Assembly (NCBI GenBank): GCA_002256115.1
Contig: NKIK01000040.1
Coordinates: 1 to 40,250, forward strand
Length of the DNA: 40,250 bases
Direction: 5' to 3'
Origin: Burkholderiales bacterium PBB3
Lineage (GTDB): Bacteria; Pseudomonadota; Gammaproteobacteria; Burkholderiales; Burkholderiaceae_C
Shown here in pieces: positions 23,280 to 31,617 of this stretch (positions within the stretch are counted from its first letter, which is position 1; each line of letters opens with the position of its first letter). Position numbers and translations under genes: made by a program. The notes under the pieces are model-generated. The model was given only the letters and a program-made list of their open reading frames with translations. It had not been told where the DNA came from and did not search any database.

Positions 23280-23515
23280 TGGCCGAAACCGCGCAAGTGT
23301 TCAGGGTTGGTGGACAAATCTTCCGGCCCCTGGGCCATGCCCACCCAACGGCTGGCGCGGTCCGCGCACGAGGCGGTGGAAGCCTGCGCGTCATTCTGCA
23401 AATACGCCACCAGCGCCGTGCGAATGATTTCGCTCTGTGTGGAGGCGCTGCTTTTGGCGCGCTGTGCCAGATCGTGAAACAGGGGGTCCGGGAGTTTGAT
23501 GGAGATGGCTTTCAT
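23276..23515 (-). CDS. vapB: VapB-like ribbon-helix-helix antitoxin
   Basis: The 79-residue protein starts with the beta strand and helices of a ribbon-helix-helix fold (MKAISIKLPDPLFHDLAQRA, then SASTQSEIIRTALVAYLQ), with a C-terminal arm likely to bind the toxin. It should repress its own promoter and block VapC. The start ATG 23513-23515 is set by the RHH strand; the frame is open farther upstream to 23659 across the intergenic region. It diverges from the aldo/keto reductase gene. Confidence 0.85.
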   Translation of the reverse strand: MKAISIKLPDPLFHDLAQRAKSSASTQSEIIRTALVAYLQNDAQASTASCADRASRWVGMAQGPEDLSTNPEHLRGFGQ

Positions 23516-23653
23516 GGCTGCAGTGTAATACCGCAAAGCCAATATGGAAATACCGGCAATAGCGCGGCTCACGCATCCCAAGCGATACGGCACAATTAGT
23601 TCGATGGAAAACCTAATTACTGGGTAGACGTACTTTTTTCTTAAGGACTTGCA

Positions 23654-24637
23654 ATGCAATACCGCCCCCTTGGCCGCACCGGCTGGAACATTTCAACCAT
23701 CAGCTTTGGCGCGTGGGCCATTGGTGGCACGTGGGGCGCGGTGAGCGATGCCGAATCCATGGCCGCCCTGCACTGCGCGCTGGATTTGGGAGTCAATTTT
23801 TTTGACACCGCCGACGTGTATGGCGATGGCCACAGCGAGCGGCTGTTGGCCCAACTGCGCCGCGAACGCAGCGAGGCTTTTTACATTGCCACCAAAGCCG
23901 GTCGCCGCCTGAGCCCGCACACAGCGGCTGGCTACAACCGCGAAAACTTGACAGCGTTTGTAGAGCGCAGCCTCACCCACCTGGACACCGAAGCGATTGA
24001 CCTGCTGCAACTGCACTGCCCACCCACCGATGCGTACTACATGCCCGAAGTATTTGGCGTGTTGGACGACTTGGTTGCCGCTGGCAAGCTGCACCACTAC
24101 GGCGTGAGTGTGGAAAAGGTGGAAGAGGCGCTCAAAGCCATCGAATACCCTGGCGTGCAAAGTGTGCAGATCATCTACAACCTGTTTCGCCAGCGCCCGG
24201 CGGAGCTGCTCTTTGAACAAACACAAAAGCGCGGTGTGGGTGTGCTCGCGCGCCTGCCGCTTTCCAGCGGCTTGCTCAGCGGCAAGATGAGCGCGCAAAG
24301 CACGTTTGAAGCCGATGACCACCGCCAGTTCAACCGCGAAGGCGCAGCGTTTGACCGGGGCGAGACATTTTCGGGGCTGGACTTTGACGTAGGCCTGCAA
24401 GCGGTAGACGCCATGCGCGCGTTGGTGCCAGAAGGCCAGAGCATGGCGCAGATGGCGCTGCGCTGGATTCAGATGCACCCCGCCGTGACTTGCGCCATCC
24501 CCGGCGGCAAGCGGGCCGCCCAGGTGGCCGCCAATGTGGCTGCCGCAGACCTGCCCGCGCTACCCGATGCCACGCTGCAAGCACTGGCCGACATCTATGC
24601 GCGTTTTGCCAAGCCACTAGTACATCAGCGCTGGTGA
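23654..24637 (+). CDS. Aldo/keto reductase
   Basis: The 327-residue TIM-barrel NADPH oxidoreductase has the catalytic set DTADVYGDGHSE (Asp, Tyr), IATKAG (Lys) and LLQLHCPP (His), and the C-terminal cofactor segment CAIPGGKRAAQVAANV. Substrate is not predictable. AAGGA lies just before the ATG. No neighbour points to a pathway; the gene is flanked by vapBC and prpE, with a family B repeat after it. Confidence 0.92.
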   Translation: MQYRPLGRTGWNISTISFGAWAIGGTWGAVSDAESMAALHCALDLGVNFFDTADVYGDGHSERLLAQLRRERSEAFYIATKAGRRLSPHTAAGYNRENLTAFVERSLTHLDTEAIDLLQLHCPPTDAYYMPEVFGVLDDLVAAGKLHHYGVSVEKVEEALKAIEYPGVQSVQIIYNLFRQRPAELLFEQTQKRGVGVLARLPLSSGLLSGKMSAQSTFEADDHRQFNREGAAFDRGETFSGLDFDVGLQAVDAMRALVPEGQSMAQMALRWIQMHPAVTCAIPGGKRAAQVAANVAAADLPALPDATLQALADIYARFAKPLVHQRW

Positions 24638-24659
24638 TTTTTAGCGAAAAAAGCCGTGG

Positions 24660-24705
24660 GGGCCGTGGATAGTGCGGGATCAGCTCCTATCTTTATAGCA
24701 AATAC
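24660..24705 (+). repeat. Family B repeat, copy 5 (between AKR and prpE)
   Basis: gccgtggatagtgcgggatc then agctcctatctttatagcaa matches the family with one change in the core. It lies in the convergent gap between the reductase and prpE stops. Confidence 0.8.
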
Positions 24706-24731
24706 CCCACACCAGCCTGGCGTTGACGAAC

Positions 24732-26651
24732 TTAAGGCCGTTCCACCAAGTCACGTATCTGCTGCAGCGCCGCCGGGTCTTCCATGGTCGTCAAATCCCC
24801 AGCATCGCGGCCTTCGCACACCGCCTGAATGGCGCGGCGCAGCAGTTTGCCGCTGCGGGTTTTGGGCAACACGGTTACAAAGCGCACCCGCGCCGGGCGG
24901 CCCACCGCGCCAATGGTGCTATCCACCAGCTTCATCACTTCGCCCTCCAGCTTCAGGCGAGCGGCGTCATCGGTCAGCAAACTCGCGTCTTTCACCACCG
25001 CAAACGCCATGGCCACCTGGCCCTTGAGCTGGTCGGCCACGCCCACCACTGCCACCTCCGAGATATTGGGGTGGCCGGAGATGCTTTCCTCAATCTCGCG
25101 CGTGCCCAGGCGGTGGCCGGCCACGTTGATCACGTCGTCGGTGCGGCCCAGGATGAAGAAATAGCCATCGGCATCGCGCACACCCCAGTCAAAGGTGCTG
25201 TAGATCAGCTTGCCGGGGATGCTTTTCCAGTAGGTATTCACAAAGCGGGCGTCGTCACGCCACACGGTTTGCATGCAGCCGGGGGGCAGCGGGCCTTCGA
25301 TGGCGACTACGCCCTTCTGGTTGGCACCCATCAACTCGTCACCCGTGTTTTCGTCAATCAGCTTCACGTTGTAGCCGTACATGGCCACGCCGGGGCTGCC
25401 AAACTTGCTGGGCGCTTTTTCCACGCCATTGGCAATGCTCAAGATGGGCCAACCGGTTTCTGTCTGCCAGTAGTTATCAATGATGGGCTTGCCCAAGGCG
25501 CTGCTGATCCACTGCGCGGTGGGCTCATCCAGCGGCTCGCCTGCCAAAAACAGTGCGCGCAGGCTAGACAAGTCGTACTTGGCCATGAGTTCCGGGTCTT
25601 GTTTCTTGAGCACCCGCACCGCCGTGGGTGCGCTGAACATCACGGTGACCTTGTACTTTTCGACCAGGCTCCACCAGATGCCACCATCAGGGCGGGTCGG
25701 CAAGCCCTCGTACAGGATGGTGGCCATGCCGGCAATCAGCGGGCCGTAAATGATGTAGCTGTGGCCCACCACCCAGCCGATGTCACTGGTGGAGAAATAG
25801 GTTTCGCCAGGGTTGCCACAGTAGATGTGCTTCATGCTGGCGGCCAGCGCCACGGCGTAGCCGCCGGTGTCGCGCTGCACGCCCTTGGGCTTGCCAGTGG
25901 TGCCACTGGTGTAGAGCGTGTAGCTAGGGTGGGTGGAATCCAGCCACACGCAAGGCACCACAGTTTTGGGGTGTTTGGCGCGCAGGGCGTCCCACACATG
26001 GTCGCGCCCGGCCACCAGCTTCATGGCAGCCAGGCCGCGGCTCACCATCAGCACCGCAGTGGGTTTGTGGCTGGACTGGGCAATAGCTTCGTCCAGCAGG
26101 GGTTTGTATTCCACCACCTTGCCGCCCCGCGAGCCCGCATCGGCACTCACGATGGCGGTGGGCGATGCGTCTTCAATGCGCGAGGCCAAGGAGCCCGCCG
26201 CAAACCCGCCAAACACCACCGAATGGATAGCCCCAATGCGCGTGCAGGCCAGCATGGCAAACGCGGCCTCAGCCACCATGGGCATGTAAATCAACACACG
26301 GTCGCCCTGCTTCACGCCCAGGTCCAGCAGGCTGGCGGCCATGCATTGCACCTCGGCATGCAGCTCGGCAAAGCTGTAGCTGCGCTCGGTGTTGGTCTCG
26401 GTGGATACCGCAATCAGCGCGGGCTGGTCGGCACGGTCTTTCAGGTGCCGGTCTACCGCGTTGTGGCACAGGTTGGTGGTGCCGCCCACAAACCAGCGGG
26501 CAAACGGCGGCTTGCTGTAGTCACAGATTTGCTGGGGTGGGGTTTGCCAGTCAATCAAAGCGGCCTGCTCGGCCCAAAAGCCTTCGCGGTCTTCAATGGA
26601 GCGCTGGTAAAAAGCGCTGTAGAGGGGAGTGGCGGCGTTTTTTGGTGTCAT
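24732..26651 (-). CDS. prpE: Propionyl-CoA synthetase (acyl-CoA synthetase family)
   Basis: PrpE activates propionate to propionyl-CoA through an acyl-adenylate. The 639 residues match the family length. Visible motifs are TLYTSGTTGKPKGVQRDTGG (ATP binding), YWQTETGWPI, the hinge FILGRTDDVINVAGHRLG and the C-terminal catalytic lysine in TRSGKLLRR. The N-terminal ACAS segment (FWAEQAALIDWQTPPQQICD) and WFVGGTTNLCHNAVDRHL support PrpE rather than acetyl-CoA synthetase, though overlap in specificity is usual. No other prp genes are here. It stands alone on the minus strand behind a terminator. Confidence 0.9.
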   Translation of the reverse strand: MTPKNAATPLYSAFYQRSIEDREGFWAEQAALIDWQTPPQQICDYSKPPFARWFVGGTTNLCHNAVDRHLKDRADQPALIAVSTETNTERSYSFAELHAEVQCMAASLLDLGVKQGDRVLIYMPMVAEAAFAMLACTRIGAIHSVVFGGFAAGSLASRIEDASPTAIVSADAGSRGGKVVEYKPLLDEAIAQSSHKPTAVLMVSRGLAAMKLVAGRDHVWDALRAKHPKTVVPCVWLDSTHPSYTLYTSGTTGKPKGVQRDTGGYAVALAASMKHIYCGNPGETYFSTSDIGWVVGHSYIIYGPLIAGMATILYEGLPTRPDGGIWWSLVEKYKVTVMFSAPTAVRVLKKQDPELMAKYDLSSLRALFLAGEPLDEPTAQWISSALGKPIIDNYWQTETGWPILSIANGVEKAPSKFGSPGVAMYGYNVKLIDENTGDELMGANQKGVVAIEGPLPPGCMQTVWRDDARFVNTYWKSIPGKLIYSTFDWGVRDADGYFFILGRTDDVINVAGHRLGTREIEESISGHPNISEVAVVGVADQLKGQVAMAFAVVKDASLLTDDAARLKLEGEVMKLVDSTIGAVGRPARVRFVTVLPKTRSGKLLRRAIQAVCEGRDAGDLTTMEDPAALQQIRDLVERP

Positions 26652-26748
26652 GGGGTGTCTCGGTCGGGCCTATCAAACTGAATTCATAATTATGAGAATG
26701 CAACTTGCACAGCGCTGACTGGGCCACCCAAAGCCGGTACAGGTCACA

Positions 26749-26769
26749 AAAAAGGGAGCCGAAGCCCCC
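26749..26769 (-). terminator. Terminator after the isochorismatase-family gene
   Basis: On the minus strand GGGGGCTTCGGCTCCCTTTTTT forms a six-pair stem (one G-T) with a TTCG tetraloop and a T-run. It separates the hydrolase gene from prpE. Confidence 0.85.
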
Positions 26770-26780
26770 ATAAAACACCA

Positions 26781-26802
26781 GCATTTGACCTAGATCAAAT
26801 GC
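26781..26802. promoter_or_regulatory. 22-bp palindrome resembling an FNR/ANR box
   Basis: gcatttgacctagatcaaatgc is self-complementary except for one central pair, and contains TTGAC-CTAG-ATCAA, one base from the FNR consensus. It lies right after the hydrolase stop and about 130 bp before prpE, but upstream of the terminator, so a role at prpE needs a promoter after the palindrome. Confidence 0.35.
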
Positions 26803-26803
26803 C

Positions 26804-27412
26804 TCACTTAATCAGCGCCTGCATGGCCTTGAAGTCCGGGTGCTCTGCAGTGCGTATCCACTCAAACGCCACCATCTCGGTCGTCACCAGCTCGACCCCG
26901 GCACCGGCCAGGCGGTCAAAGGCGGCGTCGCGGTTGCGCTCGGTGCGCGCGCTGCAGGCGTCGGTCACCACCCACACCTCAAACTCGTCTTCCAGCAGGT
27001 TCAACGCGGTTTGCAGCATGCACACATGGGCTTCACAACCGGCCAGCACGATGGTGCCACGCTCACTCCCGGCAGCAGGCTTTTGCAAATGCTTGGGCAG
27101 GCTGCGGGCATTGCCCTGCACCGGTTTGGCGGGCGGGCGCAGCCATTCACCCAGGCCCTCTTCCACCGCGCTGAACTGCATTTTGGCCAGCACGCGGGGC
27201 GGCACCTCAAAGGCGCTGCGGATCTCGGGCAGGGTTTCGCCCAGGCCCGAGGGGTTTTGTTCGGTCAAAAAAGCGGGCACATCCAGCAGCGATGCCAGCT
27301 TGGCCAGGCGCACGGCATTGGCAATCACCGCCGCGCTGTCCAGCATGGCGGGCATCAGGCGAATCTGGTAGTCCACCAGCACCAGTTGGGATTCATCGGC
27401 TTCAAGCAACAT
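26804..27412 (-). CDS. Isochorismatase-family cysteine hydrolase
   Basis: The 202-residue protein has the Asp-Lys-Cys triad of the family: Asp14 in LVLVDYQIRLMP, Lys in VLAKMQFSAV and Cys in IVLAGCEAHVCMLQT. It resembles the YcaC/nicotinamidase-like branch; the substrate is unknown. The ATG at 27410-27412 is preferred to the TTG two codons earlier. It diverges from the NlpC/P60 gene across a 189-bp AT-rich gap and is followed by a palindrome and terminator. Confidence 0.87.
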   Translation of the reverse strand: MLLEADESQLVLVDYQIRLMPAMLDSAAVIANAVRLAKLASLLDVPAFLTEQNPSGLGETLPEIRSAFEVPPRVLAKMQFSAVEEGLGEWLRPPAKPVQGNARSLPKHLQKPAAGSERGTIVLAGCEAHVCMLQTALNLLEDEFEVWVVTDACSARTERNRDAAFDRLAGAGVELVTTEMVAFEWIRTAEHPDFKAMQALIK

Positions 27413-27566
27413 GGGCAACTTTCAAAAATAGAGGGCGCATCGGAAGCCCTGAGCATACCGAAGCAGGCACCGGCTTTCGAGCCTTGCTTTTGGCTTGAAC
27501 ATGTAACATCTTATTTTCTTATTTATATTCAATGAGTTACATCACTTTATTAAAGTTAATTCGACG

Positions 27567-27595
27567 TTGACAGCCTCAGGGGCTTCCGCTAACCT
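27567..27595 (+). promoter_or_regulatory. Sigma70-type promoter of the NlpC/P60 gene
   Basis: TTGACA (27567-27572), a 17-bp spacer and TAACCT (27590-27595) form a good housekeeping promoter. The ATG at 27602 is only six bases after the -10 box, so transcription should begin at or next to the start codon. Confidence 0.65.
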
Positions 27596-27601
27596 CACTA
27601 G

Positions 27602-28153
27602 ATGCGTTTTTTGACGAGCTTTCTCACCCTCCTTTTCCTTTTGACATCGGTGCACGCCGCACCCGAAGTCAGCCCCACCGACAGTGCCACCTACCGCCCC
27701 GAGCGCGGTTTGTTGACGCGATTTGGCGAAGTAACTGACAAGGTAGAAGCCAAAGCCTCCGAGCTAGTGGGCAACGCCCTGGGCTTGCTGGGTGTGCCCT
27801 ACAAGCGTGGTGGCAGTAGCGCCAGCACTGGCTTTGACTGCAGTGGCTTTGTGCGCAGTATCTACCAGCAAACCGCCGGACTGCTGCTGCCCCGCAGTGC
27901 CGACCAGCAAGCCGCGGTGACTGAAAAAATTGACCGCAACGACCTGCAACCCGGCGATCTGGTGTTCTTTAACACCATGCGCCGTGCCTTCAGCCATGTG
28001 GGTATCTATATCGGTGATGGCAAATTTGTGCACGCCCCTAAGCCCGGTGCCAAAGTGCGGGTAGACGATATGGGTATCGCCTACTGGGCCCGTCGTTTTG
28101 ATGGAGCGCGCCGCGTGCCGGTAGAGCCGGCCGTCGCCAACCCGGCCCCCTGA
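27602..28153 (+). CDS. NlpC/P60 (C40) cell-wall hydrolase
   Basis: The 183-residue protein has a signal peptide (MRFLTSFLTLLFLLTSVHAA) and a C-terminal NlpC/P60 domain with Cys80 in TGFDCSGFV, His132 in FSHVGIYIG and His144 in KFVHAPKPG. It should cut peptide stems of peptidoglycan in the periplasm. There is no lipobox, so it is secreted rather than lipid-anchored. No ribosome binding site precedes the ATG, and the promoter placement suggests a leaderless transcript. Confidence 0.9.
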   Translation: MRFLTSFLTLLFLLTSVHAAPEVSPTDSATYRPERGLLTRFGEVTDKVEAKASELVGNALGLLGVPYKRGGSSASTGFDCSGFVRSIYQQTAGLLLPRSADQQAAVTEKIDRNDLQPGDLVFFNTMRRAFSHVGIYIGDGKFVHAPKPGAKVRVDDMGIAYWARRFDGARRVPVEPAVANPAP

Positions 28154-28264
28154 ACGGCACTGTGATTGACGGCAAGCCCAATGCCAAATACAGGTGCCCT
28201 CAAACTGAACATCGGCTGGCGGCTTAAGGGGCGCTTTGCATTGGATAAGCTGAACGGCAAGGTC

Positions 28265-28585
28265 CTAGCGTTTCAGCAGCCGTTTCATCAATAGCGTCGG
28301 GAAGCTTTGCCGATGTGCCGCCACCGCGTAGACGTAGGTGTCATCGTCGATTCGCCGGTAAACCAGTTTGTGGTGCGAGGTAAAAACGTTTCGGTATTCA
28401 AAGATACCTACGGATGCGAGCTCTTGAACATGCGGTCCAGCTAGAAACCCTGTATCCACCAGTGCAAGCTTCTCGAATATCTCGTCCTCGGCTTTGAGCC
28501 AATCCGTCTCGGTCCATTGATCCAGCATGTACTCTTGCAGCGACAGCAGGTCTTGCTGCGCATCAGGGAGGACGATGACGGCCAT
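28265..28585 (-). CDS. RelE/ParE-family toxin
   Basis: The 106-residue protein, with LPDAQQDLLSLQEYMLDQW, GIFEYRNVFTSHHKLVYRRI and YVYAVAAHRQSFPTLLMKRL, fits the ParE/RelE fold, including the basic C-terminal end. It would poison gyrase or cleave mRNA on ribosomes; which of the two cannot be told. Its ATG overlaps the stop of the antitoxin gene by one base. No defect is visible. Confidence 0.87.
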   Translation of the reverse strand: MAVIVLPDAQQDLLSLQEYMLDQWTETDWLKAEDEIFEKLALVDTGFLAGPHVQELASVGIFEYRNVFTSHHKLVYRRIDDDTYVYAVAAHRQSFPTLLMKRLLKR

Positions 28586-28863
28586 TACTTCCGTGTCAGG
28601 CGAGCGGCAGCCAGTTCAGCCCGTGATTGATCAACGGAGATCCCATTGCCCCGCGAGCGATCTTTTTCGCCCAGCGCAATGAGCTTGAGCGCGGCAATCA
28701 GTGTTTCTTTTTCTTGAAATTGTTTGACGCCCTCTATCACCATGCTGGCTTCACCATTCTGGGTAATGAAGAACGGACTGCCGTTCACTTCCAGATCTTC
28801 TGCAATCTGGGAGGCGTGACTTTTTAAGTAAGAGATGGATTTGATATTGGCGACGGATAGCAT
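28585..28863 (-). CDS. Phd/YefM-family antitoxin
   Basis: This 92-residue protein begins MLSVANIKSISYLKSHASQI and continues GSPFFITQNGEASMVIEGVK, the DNA-binding Phd/YefM domain, then a charged C-terminal arm for the toxin. AAAGGT precedes the ATG. It is the first gene of the pair and should repress it through the palindrome at 28885-28910. Confidence 0.87.
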   Translation of the reverse strand: MLSVANIKSISYLKSHASQIAEDLEVNGSPFFITQNGEASMVIEGVKQFQEKETLIAALKLIALGEKDRSRGNGISVDQSRAELAAARLTRK

Positions 28864-28884
28864 ATTGACCTTTACGCAATGTCC

Positions 28885-28918
28885 AACTGAATTTAGTACT
28901 GAATTCAGTTAGCGTCAA
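28885..28918 (-). promoter_or_regulatory. Promoter and palindromic operator of the Phd/ParE pair
   Basis: On the minus strand TTGACG (28918-28913), a 17-bp spacer and TAAATT (28895-28890) form a promoter. The 26-bp palindrome aactgaatttagtactgaat then tcagtt (28885-28910; one mismatched pair) covers the -10 box and spacer, the expected place for autorepression. Confidence 0.7.
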
Positions 28919-28954
28919 GCGGATACTGGCTTGCCCATCGCAATGGATAGCAGC

Positions 28955-29010
28955 AAACAAAAAATGCTATCAATTTACTAGCTGCTCCCGCACTATCCAC
29001 GGCCTGAACG
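28955..29010 (-). repeat. Family B repeat, copy 6 (after phnE2)
   Basis: Plus-strand atgctatcaatttactagct then gctcccgcactatccacggcc is a family B copy. On the minus strand it is preceded by GGCCGTTCAGGCC, a small hairpin shared with copy 7, so it may help end the phn transcript. Confidence 0.8.
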
Positions 29011-29039
29011 GCCGATTTGGCATCCAACAAGCTGCAGGC

Positions 29040-29852
29040 TTAACTTTGCATCTGCTTGCGGCTCAGGTAGCTCAAGCCATCCACCAAGGCCACCAGCGCA
29101 ATCATCGCGATCAGCACTGAGCTGGTTTGGGGCATCTGAAACAGGCTCATGTGAAACGACAGCATTTGCCCCAGCCCCCCGGCACCGACCACGCCCAGCA
29201 CAGCGGCGGCGCGGATATTATTTTCCCAGCGGTACAGGGTGTAGCTCAGCAGTTGCGGTAGCGCCTGGGGAAAGTCGGCATACCAAAAGACGCCTGCCTT
29301 GCGCACGCCGCGCAGCCGCAGCGCCTCGGCTGGGCCTTGGGGTTGGTTCTCAAAAGTTTCTGCAAACAAGCGACCCAGCACGCCGGTGGTATGCAGCGCC
29401 AGGGCCAGCGTACCGGCCAGCGGGCCCAGGCCCGCCGAGATCAACAGCAGCGCCGCCCACACCAGCTCAGGAATACTGCGCAGGGCGTTCAGCACCAGCC
29501 GCGTAGGGCCACGCCAATAGGCGCGGTCGGCCGCATGGGTTTTGGCGGCGGGCAAGGCCAGTGCCAAGCCAACAACAGCCGCCAGCAGCGTGCCCAGCAG
29601 AGACATGGCCAGGGTTTCCAGCGTAGCCCACCAGAGCTTGACCAAAAAGGCCGCATCGGTGGTGGGCACCAGCAGCTCGGCCACAAAGCGGCCCATAGAC
29701 CGCAGCGCGTCTGCCGAGGCAAACTTGCCCCACTGCAAATCCAGACTCCAGAAACTGGCCAGCACCAGCGCCAGCAGCGCCACGACCAGCCAGCAAGCCC
29801 GGCAGCGGGCGCTCCAAAGCGGCGGCGGCAGACGGGGTGGCACGGTACTCAT
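29040..29852 (-). CDS. phnE: PhnE-type ABC transporter permease, second copy
   Basis: The 270-residue inner-membrane protein has about five or six helices and the cytoplasmic loop that contacts the ATPase (EALRLRGVRKAGVFWYADFP), then YRWENNIRAAAVLGVVGAGG. This is the phosphonate/phosphite/phosphate-type permease family. It overlaps the first permease gene by four bases and ends the transporter operon. Two paired permeases probably form a heterodimer. The transported substrate is unproven, as no phosphonate-degrading genes are in view. Confidence 0.87.
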   Translation of the reverse strand: MSTVPPRLPPPLWSARCRACWLVVALLALVLASFWSLDLQWGKFASADALRSMGRFVAELLVPTTDAAFLVKLWWATLETLAMSLLGTLLAAVVGLALALPAAKTHAADRAYWRGPTRLVLNALRSIPELVWAALLLISAGLGPLAGTLALALHTTGVLGRLFAETFENQPQGPAEALRLRGVRKAGVFWYADFPQALPQLLSYTLYRWENNIRAAAVLGVVGAGGLGQMLSFHMSLFQMPQTSSVLIAMIALVALVDGLSYLSRKQMQS

Positions 29853-30703
29853 GCCAGCGCCCGGCGCAAGAGCGCACTGAATCTATCGGCCAGCCAGACC
29901 AGGCCCATGAACACCAGCAGCATGGTGGCCACCTCACTGCCGTTAAACATCTTCATGGAGGCATCCATTTGCTGACCCAAGCCCCCTGCCCCCACAAAGC
30001 CCAGCACCGCAGACGAGCGAATCGCGCACTCCCAGCGGTAGACGGTGTAGCTAGTCAGCTCGGCCGCGCTTTGGGGCAGCAGGCCATATAGAAAAGCACC
30101 CATGCGGCTGCTGCCATTGCGCAGCAGGGCTTGGGTGGGCTGGGGGTCTGCGGATTCCAAAATCTCGGCATACACCTTGCCCAGCATGCCCGCATAGGTG
30201 AGCGCAATGGCCAGCACGCCTGAGGTAGGCCCCAGCCCCACGACGCGCACAAACACCAGCGCCCAGATCAGCTCGGGCACGCTGCGCAGCACGATCATCA
30301 GCCAGCGCACCGCCTGGCGCAGCAGCCGGGGCAGCAGCCCCATGCGACCCGCCAGGCCCGACACCGACAAGGTACGCACCGCCAGCAGGGCCATGGGCAC
30401 GGCAAACAGCAGCGCCAGCGTGATACCGGCGGTGGCAATGGCCACGGTGCGCCAGGTCTCACGCGCCACCATCCACAAAAAATCAGGCTCCAGCTTGGGC
30501 GGCACAAAGTCACCCAAAAAGCGCAACGTGGGCTTCAGGCTCTCGGGGCTGAAAAGTATCCAGGGCTTGAACTCGGTCAGCACCAACACTGGCCACAGCA
30601 CGACGATGGTGGCGACCACGACAAACACGCGCCCGAGCCAAGCCGGGTCACGGGGACCCTGCAGACCGCGTACTCCGTGCTGGGCCGCCGGGCTTAGCGG
30701 CAT
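29849..30703 (-). CDS. phnE: PhnE-type ABC transporter permease, first copy
   Basis: This 284-residue permease matches the other copy in layout, with AEILESADPQPTQALLRNGS in the coupling loop and YRWECAIRSSAVLGFVGAGG near the end. It overlaps the ATPase gene by 10 bases and the second permease gene by four, so the three are surely co-translated. Confidence 0.87.
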   Translation of the reverse strand: MPLSPAAQHGVRGLQGPRDPAWLGRVFVVVATIVVLWPVLVLTEFKPWILFSPESLKPTLRFLGDFVPPKLEPDFLWMVARETWRTVAIATAGITLALLFAVPMALLAVRTLSVSGLAGRMGLLPRLLRQAVRWLMIVLRSVPELIWALVFVRVVGLGPTSGVLAIALTYAGMLGKVYAEILESADPQPTQALLRNGSSRMGAFLYGLLPQSAAELTSYTVYRWECAIRSSAVLGFVGAGGLGQQMDASMKMFNGSEVATMLLVFMGLVWLADRFSALLRRALA

Positions 30704-31524
30704 TGCGATAGCACCGCCGGGGTGGCCGCCAAGGTCAAGTCCAGCGCGGGTGCAGGGCCAGTCAATTCCTCCAAATGGCTGGCGTACAGCTCAGACAACA
30801 GCGCTGGCGTGACCTCAAACGCAGGCAGATCAAAGAACACTGCGCCATCGCGCAAACCCACAATGCGGGGGAAAAACTGCAGCGCCATGTCCACATGGTG
30901 CAAGCTGGCCACCAGCGTGACACCGCGCGTGCGCGCCTCATCCGTGAGCGTGGCCAGAGCCTGGCGCGCGCGCTCGGGGTCCAGCGCCGACAAAGGCTCG
31001 TCCACCAACAGCAGCCGCGCCGTAGACGCCACCAGCCGCGCCAGGCCCACGCGCTGGCGCTCCCCGCCCGAGAGGCGATCTACGCGGTCAAACAGTTTTT
31101 CTGCCAGATCAAAGCGGGCCAAGGCCTGCTCTGCCAGGCCCGTGTCAAAAGGCACCAACAGGCTGCGCAAACTGGCCCACAAGCCCATGTTTGGCAAGCG
31201 CCCGGCCAGCACCGAGGTCACCACGCGCTGGCGCGGAGGCAAGGGCGGCACCTGGGGTGCCAAAAACAAGTGGCCGCGCAGGGTTTGCAGCGCCGCCGTG
31301 GGCAGCGCCCAGGGCTTGGCACCGTCTAGCAAAAGCTGCCCTGTGGTGGGCCGCAGCGCGCAGGCCATCACCTGCAAGAGCGTGGTTTTGCCCGCGCCCG
31401 ACGGGCCAATCACCGCCAACTGGCTGCCGCTGGGCACCACCAGGCTCAACCCCTTGAGGGCAGCGGGCGCACTGGCCGAGGCCGCCAGATGGCGGGCCGT
31501 GCAGTCTTTTAGCTCTAGTTTCAT
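30694..31524 (-). CDS. phnC: PhnC-type ABC transporter ATP-binding protein
   Basis: The 276-residue ATPase has Walker A GPSGAGKTTLL, Q-loop region FLAPQVPPLPPRQRV, the signature LSGGERQRVGLARL, Walker B LLLVDEPLSALD and a switch histidine in ASLHHVDMAL. The MGLWASLRSLL segment after the Q-loop is typical of PhnC. It energises uptake with the two permeases downstream. A 93-bp gap with a family B repeat parts it from phnD, in contrast with the tight overlaps of the rest. Confidence 0.9.
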   Translation of the reverse strand: MKLELKDCTARHLAASASAPAALKGLSLVVPSGSQLAVIGPSGAGKTTLLQVMACALRPTTGQLLLDGAKPWALPTAALQTLRGHLFLAPQVPPLPPRQRVVTSVLAGRLPNMGLWASLRSLLVPFDTGLAEQALARFDLAEKLFDRVDRLSGGERQRVGLARLVASTARLLLVDEPLSALDPERARQALATLTDEARTRGVTLVASLHHVDMALQFFPRIVGLRDGAVFFDLPAFEVTPALLSELYASHLEELTGPAPALDLTLAATPAVLSQCR

Positions 31525-31540
31525 ATGCCAAACAGGCCGC

Positions 31541-31590
31541 TCAGGCCGTGGATAGTGCGGGAGAAGCTATCAAACCAATAGCAATCGGCC
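31541..31590 (+). repeat. Family B repeat, copy 7 (between phnD and phnC)
   Basis: tcaggccgtggatagtgcgg then gagaagctatcaaaccaatagcaa is a family B copy, flanked by tcaggcc on the left and ggcctga at 31587-31593, so this copy carries its own inverted outer arms. It lies inside the transporter operon. Confidence 0.82.
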
Positions 31591-31617
31591 TGAGAACCGG
31601 TCTTGCTTCAGAGTGCT

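Noticed and set aside
24723..26681. 652-codon open frame on the plus strand opposite prpE
   Set aside because: It mirrors the prpE codon pattern, has no recognisable domain, and is His/Gly/Ala-rich as expected for an antisense frame in high-GC DNA.
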